Assembly: GCF_933775445.1 (NCBI RefSeq)
Contig: NC_065873.1
Span: 22,506,001 to 22,570,000 of the forward strand
DNA length: 64,000 nucleotides
Direction: 5' to 3'
From: Argentina anserina
Taxonomy: Eukaryota; Streptophyta; Magnoliopsida; Rosales; Rosaceae
Notes under the pieces: model-generated
What the model was told of the DNA's origin: nothing
Seen by the model: the letters and a program-made list of their open reading frames with translations, nothing else
The model's database searches: none
Position numbers and translations under genes: made by a program
Shown: piece after piece, positions 26,641 through 36,949 of the stretch
Position numbering within the stretch: the first letter of the stretch is position 1
How the letters are laid out: every line of letters starts with the position of its first letter

Positions 26641-28200
26641 AATGTCTATATATAAGTATTACATAACCACAATCTCATAGGATTCAAAATCTTAATCTAT
26701 TACAGAGATGTGAATATATCTCTAACAGGAAACCTAATAAGGATAAGACACACAATGGTAGAATAATAATTCTCCCGGAACACTCTCCATTGTGTCGCAT
26801 GTCTAGGTTGCATGGTGCACATCGTTGCCTCGGTAAAAACCTTGTCAAGCAAAATAAAAACCTCTTGGGTGAAAACATAAGCTTGAACGAAGGAAAAAAG
26901 AGCACAATACACCGTCTACATTTGATAGCAGCATGTGAGGTAGACTCCTCATGAAGCCTACGAAACAACTCCCTAATTAGTGTCATAATCATGGAGTACA
27001 AAGAACAACGTATATAACATTCATTACATGCTTCTCAAAAGTAGTCTTGCGCTAATGATTAATTATTAATCTAGCATGCAAAATGAAATCATCAAAAGTC
27101 TTGTAAGTGAACTCTCCAACGGTATCCAATCGAATAGATTTGAGAGGATGAGAAAGGTGGTAGGCCCTTAGTATGATGATCATAGCTAAAAACTTAGCAA
27201 ATGCAACATTTCTTGTGGATAACAAAACGACATGTGACCAATGTGTTGATGCTCTTAACCTATACCATAAAAATACTGAATATCGACATTCGGTTGGATA
27301 TGGTCCACTAATATCACCTTAAATACATTGTATGAATGAAATATTCTCGGTTGAAGCCTTAACAAATGAATGTCTTTCTTGAAATTTAGCAAGAGAATAA
27401 GTTTTGCAAAACGAGTGATGGACATCAGAGATTTCCATAGAAGCATTAGAAAATATGGGAGGCATCACAAGCTCTTGTGAATGAGGGGATGCCACCACTG
27501 ACGGCATGAATGCCGTGGAGCTGCCGACAGGGGTAGGCTCGGCCTCACCGTGTGTAGCACGGGTGAGGTGGTCTTTCAATCGCTTCTCGGACTTGAAAAA
27601 TGGTTGATCATGTGAATTCTTAAGAATTATAATCATCATATCACATCCAGGATGCCCGAGACGGGCATGCCAAATCATATAAGAGTCCGAATCACAAAAG
27701 TGGCGTTCAACCTCATATGATTCAAAAATTCTAATGGAAGTAAGATACAAACCATTCCCGAGACTCTTCATCTTATCTTAGATGCAGCGCTAACCTGCTT
27801 TCTCAGAGTTAACATAGATATTTCTCTTTGTTCTCAACACAAGCATCAAGATGAAAATTTATCATTGACATGTATGACCTTTTAAAACTTAGCAAGACAC
27901 AAAGATATAAAACACAATCTCCGCACAAGATTCGTAAAACAACTACATGTCCCGTAGAACAGTGTGAGTGGTTACACAATCAGTAAGACACTCGATTTCG
28001 CTGCGAGACATCATGAAAATAAATTAAAAGTGTCAGCGACACGAGGAACAATTTCAAGCAAGACCTCGTAGGACATTGTCAGAAAGAGGATTGAAAACAA
28101 ATAGTACAATCCTATCGAATGTATCACATCACAATAGAACTAGATTTCTTCAACTTAAGAGTTGGAAAAACATGGTATTAGAGCAGTTGAATACCAAATA
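26641..28200 (-). mobile_element. Degenerate Copia retrotransposon remnant
   Basis: The minus strand contains a recognisable pre-integrase motif, WHARLGHPGCDMM, within 27319-27771, followed by decayed integrase-like text across about 27060-27310 in shifting frames. The 26684-27001 stretch is probably noncoding element sequence. There are many stops and frameshifts, and reverse transcriptase and RNase H were not seen, so the copy is truncated and dead. A plus-strand 'tggtattagagcag' at 28173, like a Copia primer-binding site, points the opposite way, suggesting at least two nested or rearranged fragments. Confidence 0.7.
27319..27771 (-). pseudogene. Copia pol fragment (GAG-pre-integrase region)
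   Basis: A 150-codon open frame with WHARLGHPG, the hallmark of the domain just before Copia integrase. The expected His-Cys zinc finger downstream has been replaced by unrelated sequence (rich in Ala, Ser and Pro), so this is a rearranged relic with no expected function. Confidence 0.7.
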
Positions 28201-28890
28201 ATTAGGGTGGTTAAAACCATCCAATTGGTGCGGGTGGTCACCAATAATAATAAAATCGTTTGAACTATGAAACAACTTGGAGAAAACCAGAAAAGATAAC
28301 AAGAAAACCATGTCAAAATATGCTCAAAATTGAATGAAACTTTGGCGGGAAAACGCGTCAACAAATAATGTTGGAAATATGCCGGAATGACAACGAGAAA
28401 ACAACGAAGAATTGCCGGAAAACTCGCTAGAAAACTGGTGGCGACGGCCATAATCTGGTCAGTTAGGAGGTCGGAAGGTGTCCAATTTAAACAGAAGAAT
28501 TATACCCAAAATGCATATATCAGAAAAGAAGTTGCTACATATAGTCAGGTCCACCCACAGATAGCCATCCACATAGCATATAACATTACAATCAGAGCTA
28601 AACGCAACTAAATATGATAGTCACTGAGTTTAGCTCACCAACAGATGAAAGTGCTCCAAAGCCAACAGCAAATGGAAGTGCTCTAAAACCAACAACAAAT
28701 TAATGAAATCACATAGTTTGTTAATAGCATTTAAACCGAAGCCTTACACAAATGAGATCACCGCTTTGTGCAGGACTCCAGTCTTTAATCATCATGCTTC
28801 AACCTTGGACCTGACAAATGAATGACATTAGTATTTAGTACAAGTGTACAACAATCGATAAAAGGCAAGAGATATCTAGATTCTGTTATA
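28201..28890. other. Gene-free region between Copia remnant and FYVE-like gene
   Basis: Open frames on both strands over 28155-28611 lack recognisable domains and are probably retrotransposon leader sequence. A short direct repeat occurs at 28647-28700 ('gaagtgctc' and 'aaccaacaacaaat' phrases). Confidence 0.35.
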
Positions 28891-28895
28891 TAATC

Positions 28896-30262
28896 CTACC
28901 ACATCTCTTGATACTTCTTCATCAGTTCTCGGTGAGTTTTTCTATGCTCCTCAAACTTTCTCTTGTACATTAAGAATCCCCTCTCATACTCGCTATAGCT
29001 TCTCTTCTGAGCCTCATACAGCATCTCCCGTGTCTCTAGGAGTTTCTTAGTAGCGATCCACAAGTCAAGAGATGAAGGTTTCCATTTACCATGGACCTTA
29101 GGTTTGCCTCTGAGTGTGCTGGTGGCAGAAATAAAGTTCTGTTCATTTGAAAAGTAATTTCTTTGCCATTTCAGAAAATTCTTCTCATGGTTTAAGAAAA
29201 TTATTTCTTGTTCTTCAAAGTCAGTCCGTTGGGTTTTGAATTGCTCCAATGCGACCTCAAACTCCGAGAGGCTCACGGTGAACAGTTTGCAGAATTACAA
29301 GTTCTCCCTCTCAAAAAGGTTTAGTGAAATTGAAAGAGACATACACAAGTATATAAATATCAAATAATGCACCCAAACATTTCAATATCCAATTTATCAG
29401 ATATCGATTAAGTGATCCAGAAAAGACAGTTTTACCACAAGGTTTTTGGTCAGATCTTCCTTCTCAATCAACCTTTGAGACACATCTTCCTGCCAGGATA
29501 ATGACAATGTTAGAGGTCAACACACAAATGAGGGCACTTTTCCCTATGCTAAGGATTAACAAAAATACCACCAAACTGCACCTCATGTAACTAATGCAGC
29601 ATGGAGCGTATAAACAGGCCAGTTTTCACAAGTCACTAAGCTTGACTGCTGTACAATTTTCAAGGAAAACAAAACATGCTAAAATACTACAAAAGTTTGC
29701 CGTCTTTCTGAATGCAAAAAAAGTATAAAATCCATCCCTTTCTCCCATTCCATAGGAAGTTTCATCAGAAACCCACAATTGTAAATTTTGAATTACCATT
29801 TCGGAAAATCCAAAATCATTCGATACTTAACACGAAGTAGGTCAGTTTTTGAGAAGGGAATAAAAAAGGAATACTTGCGTTCGAATAACATTAATACATA
29901 ATACATTAATACTAGCATTTATATTTTATAATCTTCAGAAACATACCATGCACTCATCACAGACAGGAACTTGAGGAGCATTTTCTTCAGTCGTTAGTGC
30001 AATTCTGCCACTGGTACACTTTCCACAAAACTCACGTCCACAGTTCTCAAAATGATGCTAAAACGAAAAGCAGAATTCCATTCATTAAGACAAAAATAAA
30101 CAAGTCATTAACAAAATCAAGGATCTGAATATGAAATAATTAGACCTACCCTGCGCACAAAGAGTGCAAAACCTTTCCCAGGGCTGCGTTGAGGGGTTGG
30201 GGTTCTTACGCACGCCGAGGCTGACAGCGGTTCCCATGGAGGGACAATATTTCTCGACACCA
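28896..30262 (-). pseudogene. FYVE-like zinc finger plus coiled-coil gene, degenerate or incompletely modelled
   Basis: In-phase exon-like pieces: about 30150-30255 (VPPWEPLSASACV... to FALFVRR), 29947-30057 (HHFENCGREFCGKC... to VPVCDECM), 29436-29489, and about 28896-29261 (charged coiled coil ending KKYQEMW). The first two form the body of a FYVE domain, which normally binds phosphatidylinositol-3-phosphate on endosomes. Two zinc ligands look absent: the Cys after RRHH is Phe, and the second Cys of the first CxxC is not found. No in-frame ATG precedes the first piece (a stop lies at about 30285). The only nearby ATG, 30236-30238, is in another frame. The acceptor of the last exon is weak. 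It is either a pseudogene or a gene whose 5' exon lies beyond 30300. Confidence 0.55.
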
Positions 30263-30289
30263 AGAAGAGGCCAAAAGCAAAGTGATCGA

Positions 30290-31930
30290 GTTAGAACTGT
30301 TAGATGAACTGAGGTTCTGGAACGAAAGTCTTATTTTATAGCAACCGTTTGGGCCTTAACCTATTTTTTTACAATGGTCACCTTCTTTAAATGGGCTTAC
30401 AAAGTTACAATAATAGTCCAAATAGGCTGGTGGCCATAAATAGCGACTAGCGAATTCTACAAGGTCATTATTTTGTTGTATTTCTACAACAAAATACAAT
30501 GACCGTAACAAATTTGTAGGAGATAGTTTGGAGGTATATATCGTCAAAACTAAGATGGTCGAGGCTCATTGCCTCACGCAGCCACGTATTCCTTTTTATC
30601 TCTCTTTGGCTCAGCACATTTAATTCAATTTTTTTTTACGACCACATGTCGTAACTATAGGCAATCCAGTTGCTGCTACTACCCATTTAAAATGTGTTAA
30701 TGTCAGTTTTCTAGTCATATGCTACTATGGATTAGTAAACTAATTGTTATTGTCGACTACGAGACTAGCTGCTACAATTGACTTGAAAGGTGCTATCGTC
30801 GACTCGGAAACTATATTTTGTTATCGACTATGAAACTAGCGACTATTATCGATTGTGAAGCTACCTCTACTGTCCACTATTGATATAGGACGAGAATGGA
30901 CTCAACCTTATATGATGAAGGTAAAATTAAAAAAGTAGTGTCGGGTAAAGATCGAAAACTGATTCGAGAATTGGTAATATATATGTGATATGATGTTGCT
31001 AGTTGCTGGAATACTAAAGAATATTTGGTTTTTGGACTGTTTAGTTTGTTTGAGCATTTTTTTTTCTTCAGAATGTATGTTTGAAACACATAATACATTC
31101 TCACGTATAATGGGAATGACAAGATTTACAAGACTCCATTTAGTGTGCCATGCCATATCTAAGCCAAAAGATGTTGAACATACATTCCAATTCATGATTC
31201 AATATCGTTTTAGGTTATTTTTGAATTTGATTTGATTGGATTTTTTTTAACCCACGAGCTTTTAGTGCACATTTGATACGCAGGATTGATGTGAGTCACT
31301 CTCAAATTAACACTTGTGCTACTCTCCCGTGGGTAGGCTTAGCTAGCACTAATCTGAGTTGTGTTTGATGGGGAAGACTGTATAAGGTAGGATAGTTGCA
31401 GATTGAGGAGGAGGAGGCAGACGACGAGGCTTGGGTTTTAACCCTTGAGCTGTGGCGAGGAACCTAGACCCTGACAAGGACCATATGAGGCTTTTCTGGT
31501 AACCCAATCGGTTTCTCTCAATCCCAATTCAAATCATTTTTCTATTTTTGACGAATTGAACCTGATCATTCATACCCTTTCTCTAATCACACATATTCAT
31601 CAATTCAACTAAATTTTGGAATACCCATAACCAAATTCAGCTAATTTCATCAATTCATAAAAGTTTGCTTAAACCCATAATGTAGAAAATCAAGATCCCA
31701 ATCAAATTTAATGTAGTGTGTGAAACCTGAAAACGAAGCAATATGAGTTGATTGACGGAGAAGGGCTTCTACGAATTCTGAAATTGGTTTGATTCCGAGT
31801 GCTAGTAAGCTCTTGGACGCATCATCGGCAGCGCACACTCTTTACCCTGGTCTCATGGTCAGCGCCACCCTCATCTCCTAAGCTCTCTGTTTCCTCTGTT
31901 TCACTGTCCATATTCATGATAATGAAGTCT
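30290..31930. other. Gene-free region upstream of the hAT element
   Basis: No complete gene. A minus-strand frame at 31650-31838 has protein-like composition (SKSLLALGIKPISEFVEALL) and could be a stray exon ending in a donor-like TTTCAG/GTTTCA at about 31727, but I cannot assign a family. Direct 'cgactatgaaac' phrases recur near 30760-30880. Confidence 0.3.
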
Positions 31931-31938
31931 GTATTATC
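31931..31938. repeat. Left 8-bp target-site duplication of hAT element
   Basis: gtattatc immediately precedes the element and is repeated exactly at 36619-36626. Confidence 0.9.
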
Positions 31939-31949
31939 CTATGTTGCAT

Positions 31950-32120
31950 GGATACGGCAAGAGGAGGCGTGTCGCCGTGTCCGACACGCTCCGACACGCC
32001 GATACGACACGATACACATTTTTAACGTATCGGACACGCCACGTGGCGTATCGCAAAATGTTAACTTTCGGATACGTTGACCGATACGCCACGTCAGCAT
32101 GGATACGCCACGTCAGCAAT
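31950..32120. repeat. Left subterminal repeat cluster of hAT element
   Basis: Dense direct and inverted copies of gacacg, gatacg and cacgtggcgtat/cacgtcagc-like words sit just inside the left end. Similar cytosine/guanine-rich words crowd 36530-36610 at the right end. In hAT elements such clusters bind the transposase; that role is inferred. Confidence 0.65.
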
Positions 32121-32614
32121 TAGACAATAAAAAAAAACCTAAAACCTAAAACTGAAATCTCGTTTCAGAAACATCATTTTCTGCCTCTCACTCAGTTGCA
32201 AGCCTCAAATCTCAAATCGCAGGCAATACTGCTCTTGATCGGGATCTCTCAAGCAAAGGCACAAGTATATGATCTTTCAATAAAGGCACAGGTATGTGAT
32301 CTTTCCTAATCATTGAGGTTCTATCATATATACTTCAAATGTTCTTCTGTATATCTTGATGGGTAATATGGTTTTGAAATTCAAACAATGTGTTTTGATA
32401 ACCTTGGCATCAAATCCCATTCTTCATGTCATGTTTGTATATGGGTCTTTCAATTTGTGCTCAAAGTCTTCAACTTTATACTAGTTATATGAAGGTTACC
32501 TGGAAAATAGCAATTGTAGCTGAACCCAGTTTGATAGAATCATTGGATAGTCTATAGTTGAACACATCAAGTAAAACCGTTGATTAAAATTAGAACGAGG
32601 AAAGTTCAGGTGAT

Positions 32615-33190
32615 CTAATGCTCCATGCGGATGATGCACCGGATTCCCTGTCCTGCCAACATGTAATCGAAAGCCTTGTTGATCTCAGAGAAAGGAACAT
32701 AGTGAGTGATAAATTTGTCCACTTCCAGCTCCTGCATACCAAAATAATTTCTCATGCCAAATTAGTGTTTGCTACAATATCAGAGCATCCAAAACTGGTT
32801 GCTAGAATGGATTGTAAACATGTGATTACCTTGGTCATGTACATCTTCACAACACGAGGAAGGTCAGTGCGGGGCTTGTAGTTACCATAGAAATTAGAAA
32901 GTACCCTTAAGAGTCCTCTCGTTTAAGAAGTTAATTGGATGGGTTTTGAACGCATCATCTTTGTTTGGCACTCCAACAAGTACAGCAACCCCCCAACCCT
33001 GAATTCGGACAAAAGAAGCTAAGTTACTTGTTAAAACTTCAAAAGCAACTACCAACAAGAACACATAAGCGTTAGACAGAAGCTTACATCATGAACACAT
33101 TCAAATGTAGAGATCATAGCCTGAACGCTTCCAGTGCACTCAACACTCCTATCAACTCCACCATTGGTCATCTCAACTATCACCTTTTAT
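32615..33190 (-). pseudogene. Captured alcohol dehydrogenase fragment (3' exons)
   Basis: Three exon pieces with introns retained: 33088-about 33190 (reads [20 protein letters not shown]), 32830-32998 ([17 protein letters not shown]... and NYKPRTDLPRVVKMYM) and 32615-32731 ([16 protein letters not shown] to RCIIRMEH, then stop). Splice signals and reading phases agree between pieces. This is the C-terminal NAD-binding and substrate part of a plant ADH1-type enzyme; the N-terminal catalytic-zinc half is absent. A 7-base insertion in the middle exon (around 32889-32900) shifts the frame and adds a stop. Retained introns show the DNA was copied from a genomic gene, not from mRNA. Confidence 0.88.
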
Positions 33191-33451
33191 GTCAAAACTC
33201 AAATGTTAGTCTCTGCTATAGAGTAACCACCGTGGCTTTAAGTCAAATTGAGGAGACATTAGTAGGCAAACGTGAATATATTCAAGTCAAGTATCAACAG
33301 ATCTCATAGGGTTTCTGATTATAATGTTTTACTTTTTCTGATTATAATGTTTTTCTTTCATAAATGGTCGACTATGACATTTGTTTCTATGTCGCTGTGC
33401 AATTGCATTAGTATGCGCATAAAAAAACTAAAGTGTGTTCGTAATTTACAG

Positions 33452-33745
33452 TTTTCAAGATTGGTGCTATCAATGCTGCTGCAGGATCTGCATATGCAGA
33501 ATTTGGAAATACCAAGGTCATTGTTTTAGTGTGAGTATATCTCTAAGAAATTCATACTCTTATTGAATGATGTCAGTCTGTTATAATGGTGAATTAATTT
33601 GATAATTTGTGGAGTTTTTTTTTTCCATTGTTCTTACTTTTTTGTTTTAAACTTTACTTCACTTGGCTTGTTTAGATTTGGACTGAGAAAGAGTAAAAAG
33701 GAAATGTTGTACAGTGATATAGGACTGAAACTGTGTAGGCAACAA
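33452..33745 (+). pseudogene. Captured exosome RNase-PH subunit fragment (MTR3/RRP41-like)
   Basis: Two exon pieces, 33452-33530 (FKIGAINAAAGSAYAEFGNT, then KVIVL) and 33676-about 33745 (FGLRKSKKEMLYSDIG), are separated by a 145-base intron with GTGAG at its donor and TTTAG at its acceptor. The motifs match the start of the RNase PH fold in plant exosome subunits (GSAYAEFGNTKVIV, YSDIGR). The conserved Gly-Pro-Arg after the donor is altered to Gly-Leu-Arg. Only about 45 codons are present, so no product is expected. It lies in the transposase orientation, about 220 bases upstream of the transposase ATG. Confidence 0.78.
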
Positions 33746-33967
33746 GGTATAGGACTACTTGATTTTCTGCATCAAATTATGTGTAAGGGACTTATGCTTT
33801 CATATCTTTGGGCAGTGTGTTGAAAATTATCCATCTAAATTCTAAAATGATATTGGCTATTGTAGAGGTAGTGATGTAGTGTTTGTCTAGATTGTTGATG
33901 TTGAGTATTGATTATTGAAGTAGAAGTAATTAGATGTGATGATTTAATTGTTGAATACTTTAATAGG

Positions 33968-36166
33968 ATGAGTTCAAGTGTAGCATCAACCGAACCGTCC
34001 GAACGCAGTGTTAACACAACTGAGGTGGGAAATTTAAGTGCTCCTCTTTGGAAATATGTTATTAATCATACAGTGCTTGATGATGATGGAAACGTTGTCA
34101 AAACCGCAGGAGGAAATGTTAGCTTGGAATGTAAGTTCTGCCATGTGAGCTTCAATGGGTCACATTCTAGAGTTAGGTCTCATTTGCTTAAAGAAAAAGG
34201 CACAGGGGTCAGGATTTGTAGCAAAATCAATGATGATCAGAGTCAAGAAGTACATCATCTTCTATCCTTTTGTGAGCAAAAGTTGCGGGAGAAAGCTCCT
34301 AAGAAAGTTTATTTGCCTCCTTCAAATTTCTCAATGTCAGGAAATGGAACTTACTTTCCCTTGGAGGAGAGGGATGATGCAAGCAAAAAGAGAAGGGTGG
34401 TGAGTCCACATCTTACCAAAGCTTTCAAGATTGAAGAGAGGCAACAATGTGATGCCGAAGTTGCAAGATTGTTTTACACTAGTGGATTACCGTTCAATGT
34501 TGCAAGAAATCCTTATTACCAAGACTCATACCTTCGTGCTTCACACATTCCGGGTTATACTCCCCCGGGGTACAATGCATTGAGGACCACTCTTCTTGAT
34601 GATGAGAGGCGCCACATTGAACGGGTGCTACAACCCGTTAAGAAGACATGGAAGGAGACCGGTGTAAGCTTGTGTTCCGACGGGTGGACCGATGATCAAC
34701 GAAGGCCATTGATCAATATGATGGCTGCTTCCACCAATGGGACTATTATGTTAAAGGCAATAAATTGTGAAGGGCAATATAAAGACAGGCATGAAATTAG
34801 TAGATTGCTTTTGGAATCCATCAATGAGATAGGTGCCGAACATGTGGTTCAAGTGGTGACTGATAATGCCCCTGTGTGCGCTGTTGCCGGTGCAATAGTT
34901 GAGACTACACATCCACGTATCTTTTGGACACCGTGTGTGGTTCATACTCTCAATCTTGTTTTGAAGGATATATTGAAGGCAAAGTCACATGACCCGGGTG
35001 AGAGTGTAGAGAAAGAGTTGGGGTGGCTTACTGAAAGTGTTGTCAATGATGTGTGGTTTGTCAAGAACTTTATCATGAACCATGGCATGCGTTTGTCTAT
35101 GTATAATGATCATTGTGCCTTGAAGTTGCTCACTATTGCGGAGACAAGATTTGCCTCTCATTTTGTGATGCATAAAAGGTTTAAGGAGATGAAGAGTGGC
35201 TTGCAAGCTATGGTTATTAGTCTAAGATGAGACATGTATAAGGAAGATGATGTCAATAAGGCAAAAGCGGTGAAGAAGATGCTTATTGAAGAAAGGCTAT
35301 GGGACCAAATTGATTTCATAGTTGCATTCATGGGTCCTATATATGAGATGATAAGGATGACAGATTTGGATAGACCTTGTCTTCACTTAGTTTATGAGTG
35401 GTGGGATGTGATGATTGAGAAAGTGAGGAATGCAATTTATAAGCCGGAATTTGCAAGTGTCTTAGCAGAGAAGGATGTAGAGGTAGATCGATTCTATAAT
35501 GTGGTGTACGCCATCTTAATACATAGGTGGACTAGGAGTTCTACATCTCTTCATTGCTTAGCACACTCCTTGAATCCAAGGTATTATAGTTCTTAATGGC
35601 TTGAGGAGGTTCATAATCGGGTTCCTCCACATAGAGATCCCGAGCTCAACAATGAAAGGAGGAAATGTCTTCAAAAGCTCTTTCCGGATTCCCAAGTTCG
35701 CAACAAAGTGATGGAGGAATTTGCCTATTTTTCATTGAATATGAGGGATTATTCAACACCCGAAGCTTTGGAGAATAAGTTTCATTTTGAGCCTATAATT
35801 TGGTGGGCAAGTTATGGAGCTTCTACACCACTTCTTCAAACTTTAGCTCTCAAGTTGCTCAATCAACCTTGTTCATCTTCTTGTTGTGAACGCAATTGGA
35901 GCACATATAGTTTCATATATGGTTTGAAGAGGAACAAGTTGGAGCCAAAAAGAGCTCAAGACTTGGTTTATATTCATACCAATCTTAGACTTTTGGCTAG
36001 GAGGGATCCTAACTACTACAAAAACAAGGACACAATGTGGGATCTTGCGGGGGATGGTCATGAGTCATTGGTGGAGGAGAATGTGGATATGCTAGAGCTT
36101 GCAACTTTGTCCCTTGATGAACCGGCATTAGAGATGGTGATTTTCAATGATGAGATGGAGTCTTGA
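33968..36166 (+). pseudogene. hAT transposase, two nonsense codons
   Basis: One reading frame of 733 codons from the ATG at 33968 to TGA at 36164-36166, interrupted by TGA at 35228-35230 (codon 421) and TAA at 35594-35596 (codon 543), with no frameshift. In order: a BED-type zinc finger (about residues 27-85, with LECKFCHVSF), a DUF659/RNase-H-like core with acidic residues at about Asp238 (CSDGWTDD) and Asp299 (VTDNAP), and the C-terminal hAT dimerisation domain (about 620-680, WWASYGAS and Glu641 in CCERNWS). All catalytic-type positions expected of hAT enzymes are present, so the copy was inactivated recently. The first stop fits a CGA-to-TGA transition. An upstream in-frame ATG at 33908 exists, but MSSSVAST at 33968 is the more natural start. 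Confidence 0.93.
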
Positions 36167-36618
36167 GGCCTAGCTATATGGAGGTAAATTATATTTGAAT
36201 ATTTGATCAATATGAGAAGATTTACTAGGTTCATATATAATTGGCTAACTTTGTAATTGTTGTGGTTTAAATGTGTAGGTAATAAAGGTCATGGAGATAG
36301 TGCGGATTTCCTAAGCTATCGAGGCATTTTTATGACTTTTTGAGAAGTTTAATTTAACTACATTTTGAATACTTTGTAGTATGATATTAAACTATGCACT
36401 TTGTCACTTGCATTTTTTGACTATTTGATGTTATTTCTTAAACATTGTTATGAAATTGATAAATTTTACAACTTTATAATAGTATTGTTAATTTATTTTA
36501 TGTATTAAAAATATATATAAATATTTTTTATTTGCCGTGTCGGAGCCGTGTCGAAAGAGGAGCTTTTCAGATTTGCCGTGTCGCCGTGTCGCGCCGTGTC
36601 CGTGTCTGTGCAACATAG

Positions 36619-36626
36619 GTATTATC
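36619..36626. repeat. Right 8-bp target-site duplication of hAT element
   Basis: gtattatc, identical to 31931-31938. Confidence 0.9.
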
Positions 36627-36949
36627 TAAGGGAAAGGAAAAGTAGCACCCACATTAGCACGACCTAACAACTTCAAGATGGAGACACGGCCTTGCCTAAG
36701 GTCTTTTTAAGTTTGTGCCTGTCTAGCCCAAACATAGGTGGACTAAGTCATTTGCACTCCTTATTTAAGGTAGTGAAGGCTAACACGGTGAAACAAACGT
36801 GCACTTAGAGTTTGATTGTTAGTTGCCTAGTTATACCACTTATACCATTATAAAAGATCGGTTTTCTCAAATTTTATTCGGTCGGTCTTTATTCTCTCCA
36901 TCTTTTCTAGGTTTAACATTTGTTTCCCTCCTATCTCCTCCCGGTGCCG
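36627..36949. other. Region upstream of F-box pseudogene
   Basis: Noncoding; probably the old F-box promoter and leader. Nothing else is recognised. Confidence 0.4.

Larger units (their letters stand above)
31939..36618 (+). mobile_element. hAT-superfamily DNA transposon carrying host gene fragments
   Basis: A 4,680-bp element with ends ctatgttgca and tgcaacatag, flanked by exact 8-bp duplications (gtattatc), the size typical of hAT. Both subterminal zones are packed with gacacgg/gatacg-type words in both orientations (31955-32115 and 36530-36610), likely transposase binding sites. The right half encodes a BED-finger transposase in the plus direction, with two nonsense codons. Between the left subterminal zone and the transposase lie an alcohol dehydrogenase fragment (32615-33190, minus) and an exosome-subunit fragment (33452-33745, plus). 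The element appears to have been complete when it inserted and to be only lightly mutated. Confidence 0.93.

Noticed and set aside
31650..31838. 62-codon minus-strand frame just left of the hAT element
   Set aside because: It is protein-like with a donor-like end, but there are no other exons and no recognised family. It is not called as a gene.
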